From positions 310,001 to 374,000 of the forward strand of contig NZ_JAOVZO020000018.1 in NCBI RefSeq assembly GCF_025717065.2: a stretch of DNA of 64,000 nt, written 5' to 3'. The position numbers were made by a program, and so were the translations under genes. This document shows positions 1 through 9,327 of this stretch, piece after piece; the first letter of the stretch is position 1; the number at the start of each line of letters is the position of its first letter. Source of the DNA: Tahibacter soli. Its GTDB lineage: Bacteria > Pseudomonadota > Gammaproteobacteria > Xanthomonadales > Rhodanobacteraceae. The notes beneath the pieces are model-generated. The model had not been told where the DNA came from. It searched no databases and saw only the letters and a list, made by a program, of their open reading frames with translations.

Positions 1-396
1 CGCGACGGTCGGATTCGTCGGCAGGCTTTCGCGGCCGAGCCGGTAGCCAACGCCGGCCGCGATCGCCAGCGCGAACGCGCCGCCGAGCGCGAGGCGCGGA
101 CCCGGCGCGAGCAGTCGCTCGAACCACGAGCGGCGCGGCGCCGCGGGCGGTACTGCCGCACGCTCGGCCGCGTCGATGCGCGCGTCGAGCACGTTCCACA
201 GCCGCCGGTCGAAACCCGCGTCCGGTTCGAAACCGGGCAGCGTGTCGGCGGCGTGCAGCGTCGCGTAGATCGCCTCGTAGCGCCGGCGCAGGTCGGGCGA
301 CTGCGCGAGCGCCGCGGCGATCCGCGCGATCTCGTCGTCGGCCAGGCCGTCGCGGTAGTGGTAGAGGATCAGGTCCGTGTCGCGAATCGTGTCCAT
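1..396 (-). CDS. Membrane anti-sigma factor candidate (partial, C-terminus outside window)
   Basis: The reading frame is open for 132 codons from an ATG at 396 to the window edge, so the C-terminus is missing. Residues 1-65 are acidic and helical (begins MDTIRDTDLILYHYRDGL). A proline/arginine linker follows, then a hydrophobic segment around residues 105-120 (LALGGAFALAIAAGVGYRLG) that looks like one transmembrane helix. I see no zinc-binding HxxxCxxC motif in the visible part. It starts 4 nt after the stop of the ECF sigma factor gene on the same strand. That layout is the usual one for a sigma factor with its membrane anti-sigma partner, so the role is inferred from position and topology rather than from a recognised domain. 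Confidence 0.6.
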   Translation of the reverse strand, partial: MDTIRDTDLILYHYRDGLADDEIARIAAALAQSPDLRRRYEAIYATLHAADTLPGFEPDAGFDRRLWNVLDARIDAAERAAVPPAAPRRSWFERLLAPGPRLALGGAFALAIAAGVGYRLGRESLPTNPTVA

Positions 397-400
397 CGCG

Positions 401-976
401 TTACCTCAAGGGTTCCAGCGCGCCGCGCAGCTTGCGCACGGCGCGAAAGATGGCCTGCTTGCAGGCCGATACGTTGATCGAGAGCTGGCCGCAGATTTCT
501 TCCAGCGACTGGCCCTCGTGGTGACGCAGCACGAACGCGCTGCGTTCGAGCGCGGTCATGCGGCCAAGCTCGGTTTCGACGCGCCGGCGGATTTCGCCGC
601 CGCTCGCGTGCCGGTCCGGGCCCGGCGTTTCGTCGGCGCGGGCGGCGAGGAAGTCGCCCGCGGCGTCCTCGTCGTCGGCCGGCGCGGCGTCGGTCGCCAC
701 CAGCTCCTTGCCGCTGCGCTTGCGCAGCTGCTCGAGCGCCGCGTTCACGGCGATCCGGTGCAGCCACGTCGCGAAACTCGCTCGGCCGTCGAAGCCGGCG
801 AGGTTGCGCCATGCGTTGAACAGCGCCTCCTGCACCGCGTCCTCGGCCAGCACGGGGTCGCGCGTGATGCGCCCGCACAGCCCGTACAGCGGACGCGAAT
901 GGGCGTCCACCAGGCGTCGAAACGCGGTGCGATCTCCTCGTCGGGCCGCTTCGACCCAGGTTTTTTCGTCTCCCAT
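401..976 (-). CDS. ECF-type RNA polymerase sigma factor
   Basis: A 191-residue protein with the two regions of extracytoplasmic-function sigma factors. Region 2 lies at about residues 15-80 (FRRLVDAHSRPLYGLCGRI, then AEDAVQEALFNAWRNL). Region 4 lies at about 130-188 and ends in a helix-turn-helix (LEEICGQLSINVSACKQAIF). It directs RNA polymerase to a stress or envelope regulon. The linker between the regions is acidic and longer than usual (about residues 85-125). It is followed after 4 nt by a probable membrane anti-sigma gene and is divergent from gapA, so 977-1115 should hold both promoters. The ATG at 976 is the first in frame. The regulon cannot be deduced here. Confidence 0.93.
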   Translation of the reverse strand: MGDEKTWVEAARRGDRTAFRRLVDAHSRPLYGLCGRITRDPVLAEDAVQEALFNAWRNLAGFDGRASFATWLHRIAVNAALEQLRKRSGKELVATDAAPADDEDAAGDFLAARADETPGPDRHASGGEIRRRVETELGRMTALERSAFVLRHHEGQSLEEICGQLSINVSACKQAIFRAVRKLRGALEPLR

Positions 977-1115
977 GGCGCCTAGGATGCGCCCCGTGCG
1001 GTTTCGGTTAGCAAGCCCGCGCCGGTTCTTATGCCGCCCCGTCCGGGCGGCGGCGCGCCCGAAACGCTACAATCGGGGTCTTTGACGTTCCCACCCCTTG
1101 CTTGAGGAGCCTCCC

Positions 1116-2129
1116 ATGGCGGTGAAAGTTGCCATCAACGGTTACGGCCGCATCGGCCGCAACGTGCTGCGCGCGCTGTACGAATCGGGCCGCAACCACG
1201 AGATCCAGGTCGTCGCGATCAACGACCTGGGCGACGCCGAGACCAATGCGCACCTGACGCGTTACGACACCGCGCACGGCAAGTTCCCGCACGAAGTGGC
1301 CGTCGACGGCGGCGATCTCGTCGTCAAGGGCGACCGCATCAAGGTGTTCGCCGAGCGCGACCCGGCCAAGCTGCCGTGGGGCGAGCACGGCGTCGACGTC
1401 GTGCTCGAATGCACGGGCCTGTTCACGACGAAGGCCAAGGCCGGCGCGCACATCGCCGGCGGCGCGAAGAAGGTGATCATTTCCGCGCCGGGCGGCAGCG
1501 ACGTCGACGGCACGTTCGTCTACGGCGTGAACCACGACCAGCTCAAGGCGTCGCACGAGGTCATCTCGAACGCGTCGTGCACGACGAACTGCCTCGCGCC
1601 GCTCGCCAAGGTGCTGCACGAAAAGATCGGCATCGTGCACGGTCTCATGACCACGATCCACGCGTACACGAACGACCAGGTGCTGACCGACGTCTACCAC
1701 AGCGACCTGCGCCGCGCGCGTTCGGCGACGATGTCGCAGATCCCGACGAAGACCGGCGCCGCCGCCGCCGTGGGTCTCGTGCTGCCGGAACTGAACGGCA
1801 AGCTCGACGGCTTCGCGATGCGCGTGCCGACGATCAACGTGTCGGTGGTCGACCTGTCGTTCGTCGCCGCGCGCGCGACGACGAAGGAAGAAATCGACGC
1901 GGCGGTCAAGGAAGCGGCCGAGGGCAGGCTCAAGGGCATCCTCGGCTTCAACAAGGCGCCGCTCGTGTCGATCGACTTCAACCACGACGCGCGCTCGTCG
2001 GTCTACGACGCCACGCTGACGAAGGTAATGGGCGGCACGATGGTCAAGGTGCTGTCGTGGTACGACAACGAATGGGGCTTCTCGAACCGCATGCTCGACA
2101 TGACGCTGGCGCTCGTTGCCGCCCGCTAA
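1116..2129 (+). CDS. gapA: Type I glyceraldehyde-3-phosphate dehydrogenase
   Basis: A 337-residue cytoplasmic NAD-dependent enzyme of glycolysis and gluconeogenesis that converts glyceraldehyde 3-phosphate to 1,3-bisphosphoglycerate. The Rossmann motif NGYGRIGR is at residues 8-15. The catalytic motif SCTTNCLAP places the nucleophile at Cys155, and His182 ([10 protein letters not shown]) is the general base. The length is normal. An in-frame TTG lies 18 nt upstream, but the ATG at 1116 follows a clear GAGGAG ribosome-binding site (1104-1109), so it is preferred. The gene is monocistronic, divergent from the sigma factor gene and followed by a strong terminator. Confidence 0.98.
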   Translation: MAVKVAINGYGRIGRNVLRALYESGRNHEIQVVAINDLGDAETNAHLTRYDTAHGKFPHEVAVDGGDLVVKGDRIKVFAERDPAKLPWGEHGVDVVLECTGLFTTKAKAGAHIAGGAKKVIISAPGGSDVDGTFVYGVNHDQLKASHEVISNASCTTNCLAPLAKVLHEKIGIVHGLMTTIHAYTNDQVLTDVYHSDLRRARSATMSQIPTKTGAAAAVGLVLPELNGKLDGFAMRVPTINVSVVDLSFVAARATTKEEIDAAVKEAAEGRLKGILGFNKAPLVSIDFNHDARSSVYDATLTKVMGGTMVKVLSWYDNEWGFSNRMLDMTLALVAAR

Positions 2130-2155
2130 CGAATCGACCGCCCTGCGGAACGACC

Positions 2156-2185
2156 AAAGGCCGGCGCAAGCCGGCCTTTGCGTTT
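2156..2185 (+). terminator. Intrinsic terminator, shared by convergent genes
   Basis: A perfect 10-bp stem, AAAGGCCGGC (2156-2165) with GCCGGCCTTT (2170-2179), closes a GCAA tetraloop. It follows the gapA stop by 26 nt and lies just before the end of the convergent gene at 2186. The A-tract and T-tract flanks let it work in both directions. Confidence 0.85.
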
Positions 2186-4132
2186 CTACTGTCTGGCGAC
2201 GTCCGCCTTCCCCGCCAGATCCGCCGCCAGCAACCCGTTGCTGAACAGATAGCTCGCCGTCTGGTAGTAGCTCATCGCCTCGCGCGCGAGCTGCGGGTCG
2301 AGCGCCGTCTTCGGCTGCGGGCTGTTCTTGTCGTAGTCCGGCGTCACCGCGCCGACGTGCCGTGCCGGCGCCAGTTCGATCAGCGTGTCGTTGCGCAGCA
2401 ATCCCAGGCGCTGATAGTTGCCGACGAACGCGCGTTCGCGTCCCGGCTCGAGCCGAAACACGTCGGCGCCGTAGAAGCGGCTGCGATAGCTCATGCCGAG
2501 CATGCCGAGCACCGTCGGCCCGACGTCGATCTGGCTGACTATGCGATCGAAAGTGCCCGGCTGCACGTTGCGCGGCGAATAAATCCACAACGGGATGTGG
2601 TAGCGAAATACCGGCAGACTCGCGATGCCGCCCGACGACGCGCAATGGTCGGCGGTGATCACGAACAGCGTGTCGTCGAACCACGGCTTTTCTTTCGCGC
2701 GGCGCAGGAAGTCGCCGATCGCCCAGTCGGTGTAGCGCACCGCGCTTTCGCGCTTGCCCTGCGGCGCATCGACGCGGCCCTCCGGAAACGTGTACGGCCG
2801 GTGGTTCGATGTCGTCATGATGTGCGCGAAGAACGGCTTGCCCTCGCCGTGCAGGCGGTCGAAGTCTTCGATCGCAAGCGTGTACAGGTCTTCGTCGGCG
2901 ACGCCCCAGATGTTCGCCTGGTGGATCTTCTCCGGCGCGATCGCGGCGCGGTCGCGCACGACGTAGCCGTTGTTGCCGAAGAAATAGTTCATGTTGTCGA
3001 ACGCGCCGTAGCCGCCGTACAGAAATTCCGACACATACCCTTTCTCGTTGAACACCGTGGCCATGCTGAACAGGTTTTCGTTGTGCGGTCTTTTCACGAT
3101 CGACTCGCCCGGCGTCGGCGGCACCGACAGCGCGAGCGCTTCGAGTCCGCGCACCGTGCGCGTACCCGACGCGTACAGCCGCGTGAAGCGCAGGCTTTCG
3201 TCCGACAGCCGGTCGAGTTCCGGCGTCAGGCTCGGATGGCCGCCGTAGACGCCCGAATAGAACGCCGACAGGCTTTCGATGCTCACGAGCACGACGTTGA
3301 GTTTGCGCTCCGGCTTGTCGGCCGTGATGTCGCGCGTGATGTCGGCGACGTCGTCGCTGACGTACCGCGCGTCCGGCGTCTGCAGCAACCGGCGCAGCTG
3401 CGCGAACGCTTCGTCCCCGGGCAGCGTGCGGTAGAAGCGCGGGTACGACAGCTCGCTCGCGCGAAACGCCGCGAAGAACTCGTACACGCCGTTGCCGGCG
3501 AGCTGGTTGACGTATTCGTTGCCGGTGCGCTCCTTCAGATCGCTGCGCAGCGCGAACGTCACGACGACGCTCGCGGCGAGCCACGCGAGCGCGAAGACGC
3601 TGCGCTGCGCGAACGTCGACGTCGCATCGGCCGGTCGGCGCCAGCGCCGGCCCGCGAGAAACAGGCACGTCGTCGCGAACGCGACGCCGACGAGGATCGC
3701 GCCGATCGGATACGACTCGCGGATGTTGCCGATCACTTCGTTCGTGTAGACGAGGTAGTCGACCGCGATGAAATTGAAGCGCGTCTGGAACTCGTCCCAG
3801 AACGTCCACTCGGCACCGGCGACGAACACCAGCGCGAATACGAGCGCGAAGCACAGCGCGGCGAGCCCCGCACGACCGAACCGGCCCTCGTACGCGCGCC
3901 GCGGCACGAGCCACAGGAACAGAACGAGCGGCCAGGCGAAATAGACGAATGTCGCCGCGTCGTAGACGGCGCCGACGGCGAACGCGTACAGCCAGTACGA
4001 CGGCGCGAAGCCGACGCCGTCGCCGGTCGCGACGAGCAGCGCCAGGCGCGTGGCCGTCGACAGCGCGAAGAACACCGCGGCGAACCACGCGAGCGGACGA
4101 AAGCGCGGCCACACGGAAGCGATCAGGGACAC
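2186..4132 (-). CDS. LTA synthase-like membrane sulfatase-family enzyme
   Basis: A 648-residue inner-membrane protein. Residues 10-190 contain about five hydrophobic helices, and residues 265-560 form an alkaline-phosphatase/sulfatase-fold domain facing the periplasm. Visible motifs are VLVSIESL (metal-binding Glu), GTRTVRGLEAL (candidate nucleophile Thr), TTSNHRPYTFP and ITADHC (metal-binding Asp/His). This is the LtaS/OpgB/phosphoethanolamine-transferase-like architecture. In gram-negative bacteria such enzymes transfer glycerol phosphate or phosphoethanolamine to periplasmic glucans or lipids; the substrate here is unknown. It is divergent from a two-component pair at 4300-6218, which may control it. 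Confidence 0.88.
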   Translation of the reverse strand: MSLIASVWPRFRPLAWFAAVFFALSTATRLALLVATGDGVGFAPSYWLYAFAVGAVYDAATFVYFAWPLVLFLWLVPRRAYEGRFGRAGLAALCFALVFALVFVAGAEWTFWDEFQTRFNFIAVDYLVYTNEVIGNIRESYPIGAILVGVAFATTCLFLAGRRWRRPADATSTFAQRSVFALAWLAASVVVTFALRSDLKERTGNEYVNQLAGNGVYEFFAAFRASELSYPRFYRTLPGDEAFAQLRRLLQTPDARYVSDDVADITRDITADKPERKLNVVLVSIESLSAFYSGVYGGHPSLTPELDRLSDESLRFTRLYASGTRTVRGLEALALSVPPTPGESIVKRPHNENLFSMATVFNEKGYVSEFLYGGYGAFDNMNYFFGNNGYVVRDRAAIAPEKIHQANIWGVADEDLYTLAIEDFDRLHGEGKPFFAHIMTTSNHRPYTFPEGRVDAPQGKRESAVRYTDWAIGDFLRRAKEKPWFDDTLFVITADHCASSGGIASLPVFRYHIPLWIYSPRNVQPGTFDRIVSQIDVGPTVLGMLGMSYRSRFYGADVFRLEPGRERAFVGNYQRLGLLRNDTLIELAPARHVGAVTPDYDKNSPQPKTALDPQLAREAMSYYQTASYLFSNGLLAADLAGKADVARQ

Positions 4133-4209
4133 GTCGGTCTCGTCTGCGGGGATTTCGCGAAGCGTGACGGGCGGGTTGTAAAGCCGGCTCAGCCGAATCT
4201 CAGCCGTTC

Positions 4210-4244
4210 GTTAACGACGGCGCGGTTTCCGACCGTCGGTTACC
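4210..4244. promoter_or_regulatory. Inverted repeat in divergent promoter region
   Basis: The 167-bp gap between the sulfatase-family gene and the response regulator gene contains GTTAACGACGG (4210-4220) and CCGTCGGTTACC (4233-4244), imperfect inverted arms 12 bp apart. The position suits an operator for the divergent genes. This is an inference from symmetry and place only. Confidence 0.35.
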
Positions 4245-4299
4245 GCAGCGACGCCGCCGCATGGCAAGCTAGCGCGACCTTTGCCCCCGATCGCCGTCG

Positions 4300-4980
4300 A
4301 TGTCCCAGCCACAATCGATCCTGCTGATCGAGGATCAGCACGATATCGCCGCGAACATCTGGGATTTCCTCGAGCGGCGCGGCTATCGCATCGATCACGC
4401 GGCCGACGGCGAGGCCGGACTCGCCGCGGCGCTCGCCGGCGGCTTCGACGTGATCGTGCTCGATCTGGGCCTGCCGCGCCTCGACGGCCTGGACCTGTGC
4501 CGGCGCCTGCGCGAGGCCGGCCGCGATACGCCGATCCTGATGCTGACCGCGCGCGACACGCTCGACGACAAGCTGCGCGGCTTCGCCGAAGGCGCCGACG
4601 ACTACCTCGTCAAGCCGTTCGCGATGAAGGAGCTCGAGGCGCGCATTCGCGTCGTGCACCGGCGCGGCCAGCCGCTGCCCGGCGCCGCGCTCGCCGTGGG
4701 CGATCTGACGTTCGATCCGTCCGCGATGCTCGCGGCGCGCGGCGGCAGGTCGATGCCGCTCACGCGCGCGCAGTCGGCCCTTCTCGAACGGCTGATGCGG
4801 CGCTCGCCGCAGATCGTCGGCCATCGCGAGCTGATCGAGGCGGTGTGGGGCGACGAAGGCGGCGACACGGCGGCGTTGCACACGCACGTCTACGAACTGC
4901 GCAAACTGATCGATCGCCCGTTCGCCGTCGCGCTGATCCAGAGCGTGCACGGCGTCGGCTACCGGCTGGCGGCGCCATGA
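4300..4980 (+). CDS. OmpR/PhoB-family response regulator
   Basis: A 226-residue two-component regulator. The receiver domain (residues 5-118) has acidic residues in LLIEDQHD, the phosphoacceptor Asp in VIVLDLGLPRLDG, Thr in LMLTARD and Lys in DYLVKPF. The C-terminal winged helix (about 128-224) ends in a typical HTHVYELRKLID recognition region and VHGVGYRL wing. It probably binds DNA when phosphorylated by the kinase encoded next, whose start overlaps its stop as ATGA. Possible targets include the divergent sulfatase-family gene. Confidence 0.95.
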   Translation: MSQPQSILLIEDQHDIAANIWDFLERRGYRIDHAADGEAGLAAALAGGFDVIVLDLGLPRLDGLDLCRRLREAGRDTPILMLTARDTLDDKLRGFAEGADDYLVKPFAMKELEARIRVVHRRGQPLPGAALAVGDLTFDPSAMLAARGGRSMPLTRAQSALLERLMRRSPQIVGHRELIEAVWGDEGGDTAALHTHVYELRKLIDRPFAVALIQSVHGVGYRLAAP

Positions 4981-6218
4981 CCGGCCGCCGCCTGTCGCTG
5001 CGCCGGCGCGTCGGCCTCGCGTATACGCTGCTCGGCTTCGCGCTGTCCGTGCTGTTCGCGGCGGCGACGATCTATCTGACCGAAGCGTACGAAGAAATCG
5101 TCGTCACCGAAATCCTGGAAGGCCAGGCTCAGGACTACGCCGAGCGTCTGGCGCACGACCCGGGCACACCGCTGCCGAGCACCCACCGGTTGTCCGGCTA
5201 TCTGAGACGGCCCGACGGCAGCGGCGACGTGCCTGCCGACATGTTCGACCTGCCGCCGGGCATCCACGAATCCGACGACGAGAACGAGGACGGCCGCCAC
5301 ATCGGCGTGTTCGATACGCCGCAGGGCCGATTGTTCTTCGTGATCGATCTGGGCCAGATCGAAGCGCTCGAACGCTATCTCGCCGGGTTTCTCGTCGCCG
5401 TCGTGCTGCTCGGCACCGCGGCCGGCGGCTGGATCGGCTGGCTGCTCGCCGGCAGCACGATCGAGCCCGTGCGCAAGCTCGCGCAGGCCGTCGACGCGCT
5501 GTCGACGCGACCGCACGTCACCGCGCTCGCGCAGCACGCGACCGACGACGAACTCGGCCGGCTCGCCGCCGCGATCGACGCGTATCAGGCGCGTCTCGTC
5601 GACGCGGACGCGAGCGAGCGCGCGTTCTTCGCCGACGCGAGCCACGAGCTGCGCACGCCCATGGCCGTCGTGCACGGCGTGGCCGAGGTGCTGCTCGACG
5701 AACCGAGCGCCGATCCGGTCACGCGTCGCCGGCTCGCCCGCCTCGACCGCGGGGTCGGCGAACTGACCGATCTCATCGACGTGCTGTTCGGCCTCGCGCG
5801 CCGCACCGCGTATACGCCGATCTCGGTCGACGCGGCGACGCTCCTGCGCGACGCCGTCGCGCCGCTGCGCGCGGCGCACGCGGGGGCGTTGACGATCGAC
5901 ATCGACGCGACGGGTTCGCTGCACGTGCCGCAGTCGCAGGCGCTGCTCGTGCTGCGCGGCCTGCTGCGGCGACTCCTGCCGCCGGCGCCGAACGGCGTGC
6001 TGCGCCTTGCGGCGATCGATACGCGCCTGACGCTCGACTATCGCGCGGATGCGGCTGCCGCCGCGCCGCCGCCGCACGATACGCGCAGCGACCGCGGGCT
6101 CGGCCTCACGCTCGTCGGCCGCTTCGCCGAGCACCTGGGCTGGCACGTCGCCGAGACGGCGAGCGATCCGCTGCATCGCGGCGTGACGCTGCAGCTGCCG
6201 GCGAGCGCGAGATCCTGA
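4977..6218 (+). CDS. Sensor histidine kinase with degraded ATPase domain
   Basis: A 413-residue inner-membrane sensor. A transmembrane helix is at about 10-32, an acidic periplasmic region at 33-125 (ESDDENEDG), a second helix at about 130-155, then HAMP, then a HisKA domain with an intact H-box (FADASHELRTPMAVVHG). The catalytic ATPase domain is abnormal. Where the N-box Asn should be there is LLRRLLPPAPNG, and the DxGxG box is replaced by LDYRADAAAAAPPP. Only the G2-like RGLGLTLVGRF remains. It starts inside the response regulator stop (ATGA overlap). It may be a weak kinase, a phosphatase-biased sensor or a pseudokinase; the family assignment itself is secure. Confidence 0.9.
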   Translation: MTGRRLSLRRRVGLAYTLLGFALSVLFAAATIYLTEAYEEIVVTEILEGQAQDYAERLAHDPGTPLPSTHRLSGYLRRPDGSGDVPADMFDLPPGIHESDDENEDGRHIGVFDTPQGRLFFVIDLGQIEALERYLAGFLVAVVLLGTAAGGWIGWLLAGSTIEPVRKLAQAVDALSTRPHVTALAQHATDDELGRLAAAIDAYQARLVDADASERAFFADASHELRTPMAVVHGVAEVLLDEPSADPVTRRRLARLDRGVGELTDLIDVLFGLARRTAYTPISVDAATLLRDAVAPLRAAHAGALTIDIDATGSLHVPQSQALLVLRGLLRRLLPPAPNGVLRLAAIDTRLTLDYRADAAAAAPPPHDTRSDRGLGLTLVGRFAEHLGWHVAETASDPLHRGVTLQLPASARS

Positions 6219-6220
6219 CG

Positions 6221-7372
<1,152 letters not shown>

Positions 7373-7388
7373 TGCCGGCTCAGCGCGG

Positions 7389-7554
7389 TAGTGGCCTGCA
7401 ACAGACAAATCGAAAGCAGCTCGCTCGTCCTGGCCGCGCAGTACTTGCTGCTCACTCGGCCAATAGCGGGTGCTATCGGCCTCGCTCCGCAGCGGCGTCC
7501 TGCACGACCAGTCCTTCGCGATCCCTCTTCCGATTTATCTGTTACAGGCCACTA
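7389..7554. mobile_element. MITE-like element 1 (166 bp, TA-flanked)
   Basis: Terminal inverted repeats of 24 bp agree at 22 positions: TAGTGGCCTGCAACAGAC at 7389-7406 and the inverse ending CAGGCCACTA at 7554. The outermost TA on each side fits a TA target-site duplication, as in IS630/Tc1-type transposition. It has no ORF of its own. Its core contains an imperfect palindrome resembling that of the element at 19231-19393. Its right end supplies the last codons and the stop of the acetyltransferase gene. Confidence 0.7.
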
Positions 7555-8101
7555 GTTCGCGCGCCAGCAATCCGTAGATCGCCGAGTCGCAGACTTCGCC
7601 GTTGACGCGCCAGCGTTCGCGCAGCACGCCTTCGCGGCGGAATCCGATTTTTTCCACGAGCCGGCACGACGCGTCGTTGCGCGGATCGATATCGGCTTCC
7701 ACGCGTGCCAGTTCGAGCACGTCGAACGCGTGCGCGAGCGCCGCGCGCAGCGCCTCGGCCGCGTAGCCGCGGCCCCAGTGGGCGGGATTGAAGATGTAGC
7801 CCACTTCGCAACGGCGCTGCACGCGGTCGATCTGGAACAGCGTGAGCGCGCCGATCAGCCCCTCCTCGTCGCGGCGCTCGACGCCCCACGGATAGTGTTC
7901 GCGCGAATGCCCGAGCGTACCGCGCTCGTCGAACCAGGCGTCGGCCTGCGCGCGGTCGGTCCACGCGGGGAAGCTCCAGTAGCGCATCGCGCGCGGATCG
8001 CCATGGAACGCGTAGACCGCATCGAGATCGTCGCGCGCGATGTGCCGCAGCACCAGGCGCGGCGTCGTCACCACCGGCACGTTCGCGAGTATCTCGGTCA
8101 T
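7535..8101 (-). CDS. GNAT family N-acetyltransferase (RimJ/RimL-like)
   Basis: A 188-residue cytoplasmic acetyltransferase. It has the typical N-terminus VVTTPRLVLRHIARDDLDAV and the acetyl-CoA-binding loop HWGRGYAAEAL, followed by EADIDPRNDASCRLVEKIGFRREG. It transfers acetyl from acetyl-CoA to an amine, perhaps a protein N-terminus or a small molecule; the substrate cannot be told. The last residues (LVACNR and stop) are encoded by the inverted repeat of a MITE-like element, so the native C-terminus may have been altered. Its start lies 59 bp from the divergent lipase start. Confidence 0.92.
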   Translation of the reverse strand: MTEILANVPVVTTPRLVLRHIARDDLDAVYAFHGDPRAMRYWSFPAWTDRAQADAWFDERGTLGHSREHYPWGVERRDEEGLIGALTLFQIDRVQRRCEVGYIFNPAHWGRGYAAEALRAALAHAFDVLELARVEADIDPRNDASCRLVEKIGFRREGVLRERWRVNGEVCDSAIYGLLARELVACNR

Positions 8102-8160
8102 GGCGCAACTCCGCGGAATGCGTGCATAGTGCCGCCGAAGGTACTCGAAGGAACGAAGCG

Positions 8161-9327
8161 ATGGCGACCATTCTGATCCCCGGCATCAAGGGCAGCGAAC
8201 TGACCGACGGCTATCCGCTCGACTGGCCGGTGCGCTGGAGCCTCGAAGACATGATGTTCGGCGACGCGTTCGAGAATCCGCTCGACTTCGCGCTGCTCGA
8301 CGGCCGCTACGAGCGCAACGACGGCCATCGCATGCTGCCGTCGCGACCGATCCGCTTCGTCTACGGCGAGATGGTGGGCAAGCTGCGCGCGTGGCATCCG
8401 AACGAGCCGCTGCACGTGTTCACCTACGACTGGCGCCGGCCGATCGAACACGCCGCGGCTCGGCTCGTCGCGTTCTGCGCCGAACTCCAGGGCCGCGAAG
8501 CCGCGCTCGGACGCAAACCTGCGCTGAACTTCGTCACGCACAGCATGGGCGGGCTCGTGCTGCGCTCGGCGCTGCACCTGCGCGACGCGCGCGATCCGTT
8601 CGCCGGCATCGGCCGCGTCGTGTTCATCGCACCGCCGTTTCGCGGCACGATCGCCGCCGTGCAGATGCTCGTCGCCGGCGAACGCGACGGCTGGTTCGGC
8701 ACCGACGAGGACTACCGCAAGATCGCGCGCAGCTTTCCGTCGGTGTACCAGATGACGCCGCACTACGCCGGCTGCGCGACCGACGAGGACGGCGCCGCCG
8801 TCGATCTGTTCGACCCGAACGCGTGGCAGGCGAACGTCCGCGACGGCAGCGGCGGCTTCGATGCGCGCTTCGTCGCGGCCGCGCGCGACTTCGCGTTCGG
8901 CGGCCCGGCGAGCACGGCGCCGCTCGTGCCGGACGCGATACTCGCCGCGAACGCCGACCGCGTGCTGATTCTGCAGAGCACGGGCTACGACACCGCACGC
9001 CGCCTGCCCGTGCAGACGCGCAATCCGAACAATCCGAACTGGTTCGACTTCACCGGCGCCGACCGCGACAAGCTCGGCGACGGCCGCGTGCACCTGACCA
9101 GCGCCGCGGTGACCGGCGTCACGCTCGCCGCGTTCGCGGGCGCCGCCGACCACGGCCGCGTCTGCCGCGACACGCGCGTGATCAACACCGTATCGCTATG
9201 GCTCGAAGGCAAGCGCGCGCTGAAGATGTCGCCGCGCGGCCCCGAGCACAGCGTCGAGCGGCGCGGTCGCAGCTATTTCGGCGCATGGGACGGCGACGCC
9301 GCCACGCTCGCCGATCACGTCGCGTAG
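8161..9327 (+). CDS. LCAT-like esterase/lipase (alpha/beta hydrolase)
   Basis: A 388-residue alpha/beta hydrolase. It begins ATILIPGIKGSEL, the oxyanion-hole region typical of lecithin:cholesterol acyltransferase-like lipases, has TYDWRRP, and a nucleophile elbow THSMGGLV with Ser128. It lacks a signal peptide, so it is probably cytoplasmic or exported by another route. The ATG at 8161 follows a GAAGGAA ribosome-binding site and replaces a longer in-frame start at 8122. The 3' end overlaps the convergent DUF4010 gene by 13 bp. Confidence 0.88.
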   Translation: MATILIPGIKGSELTDGYPLDWPVRWSLEDMMFGDAFENPLDFALLDGRYERNDGHRMLPSRPIRFVYGEMVGKLRAWHPNEPLHVFTYDWRRPIEHAAARLVAFCAELQGREAALGRKPALNFVTHSMGGLVLRSALHLRDARDPFAGIGRVVFIAPPFRGTIAAVQMLVAGERDGWFGTDEDYRKIARSFPSVYQMTPHYAGCATDEDGAAVDLFDPNAWQANVRDGSGGFDARFVAAARDFAFGGPASTAPLVPDAILAANADRVLILQSTGYDTARRLPVQTRNPNNPNWFDFTGADRDKLGDGRVHLTSAAVTGVTLAAFAGAADHGRVCRDTRVINTVSLWLEGKRALKMSPRGPEHSVERRGRSYFGAWDGDAATLADHVA

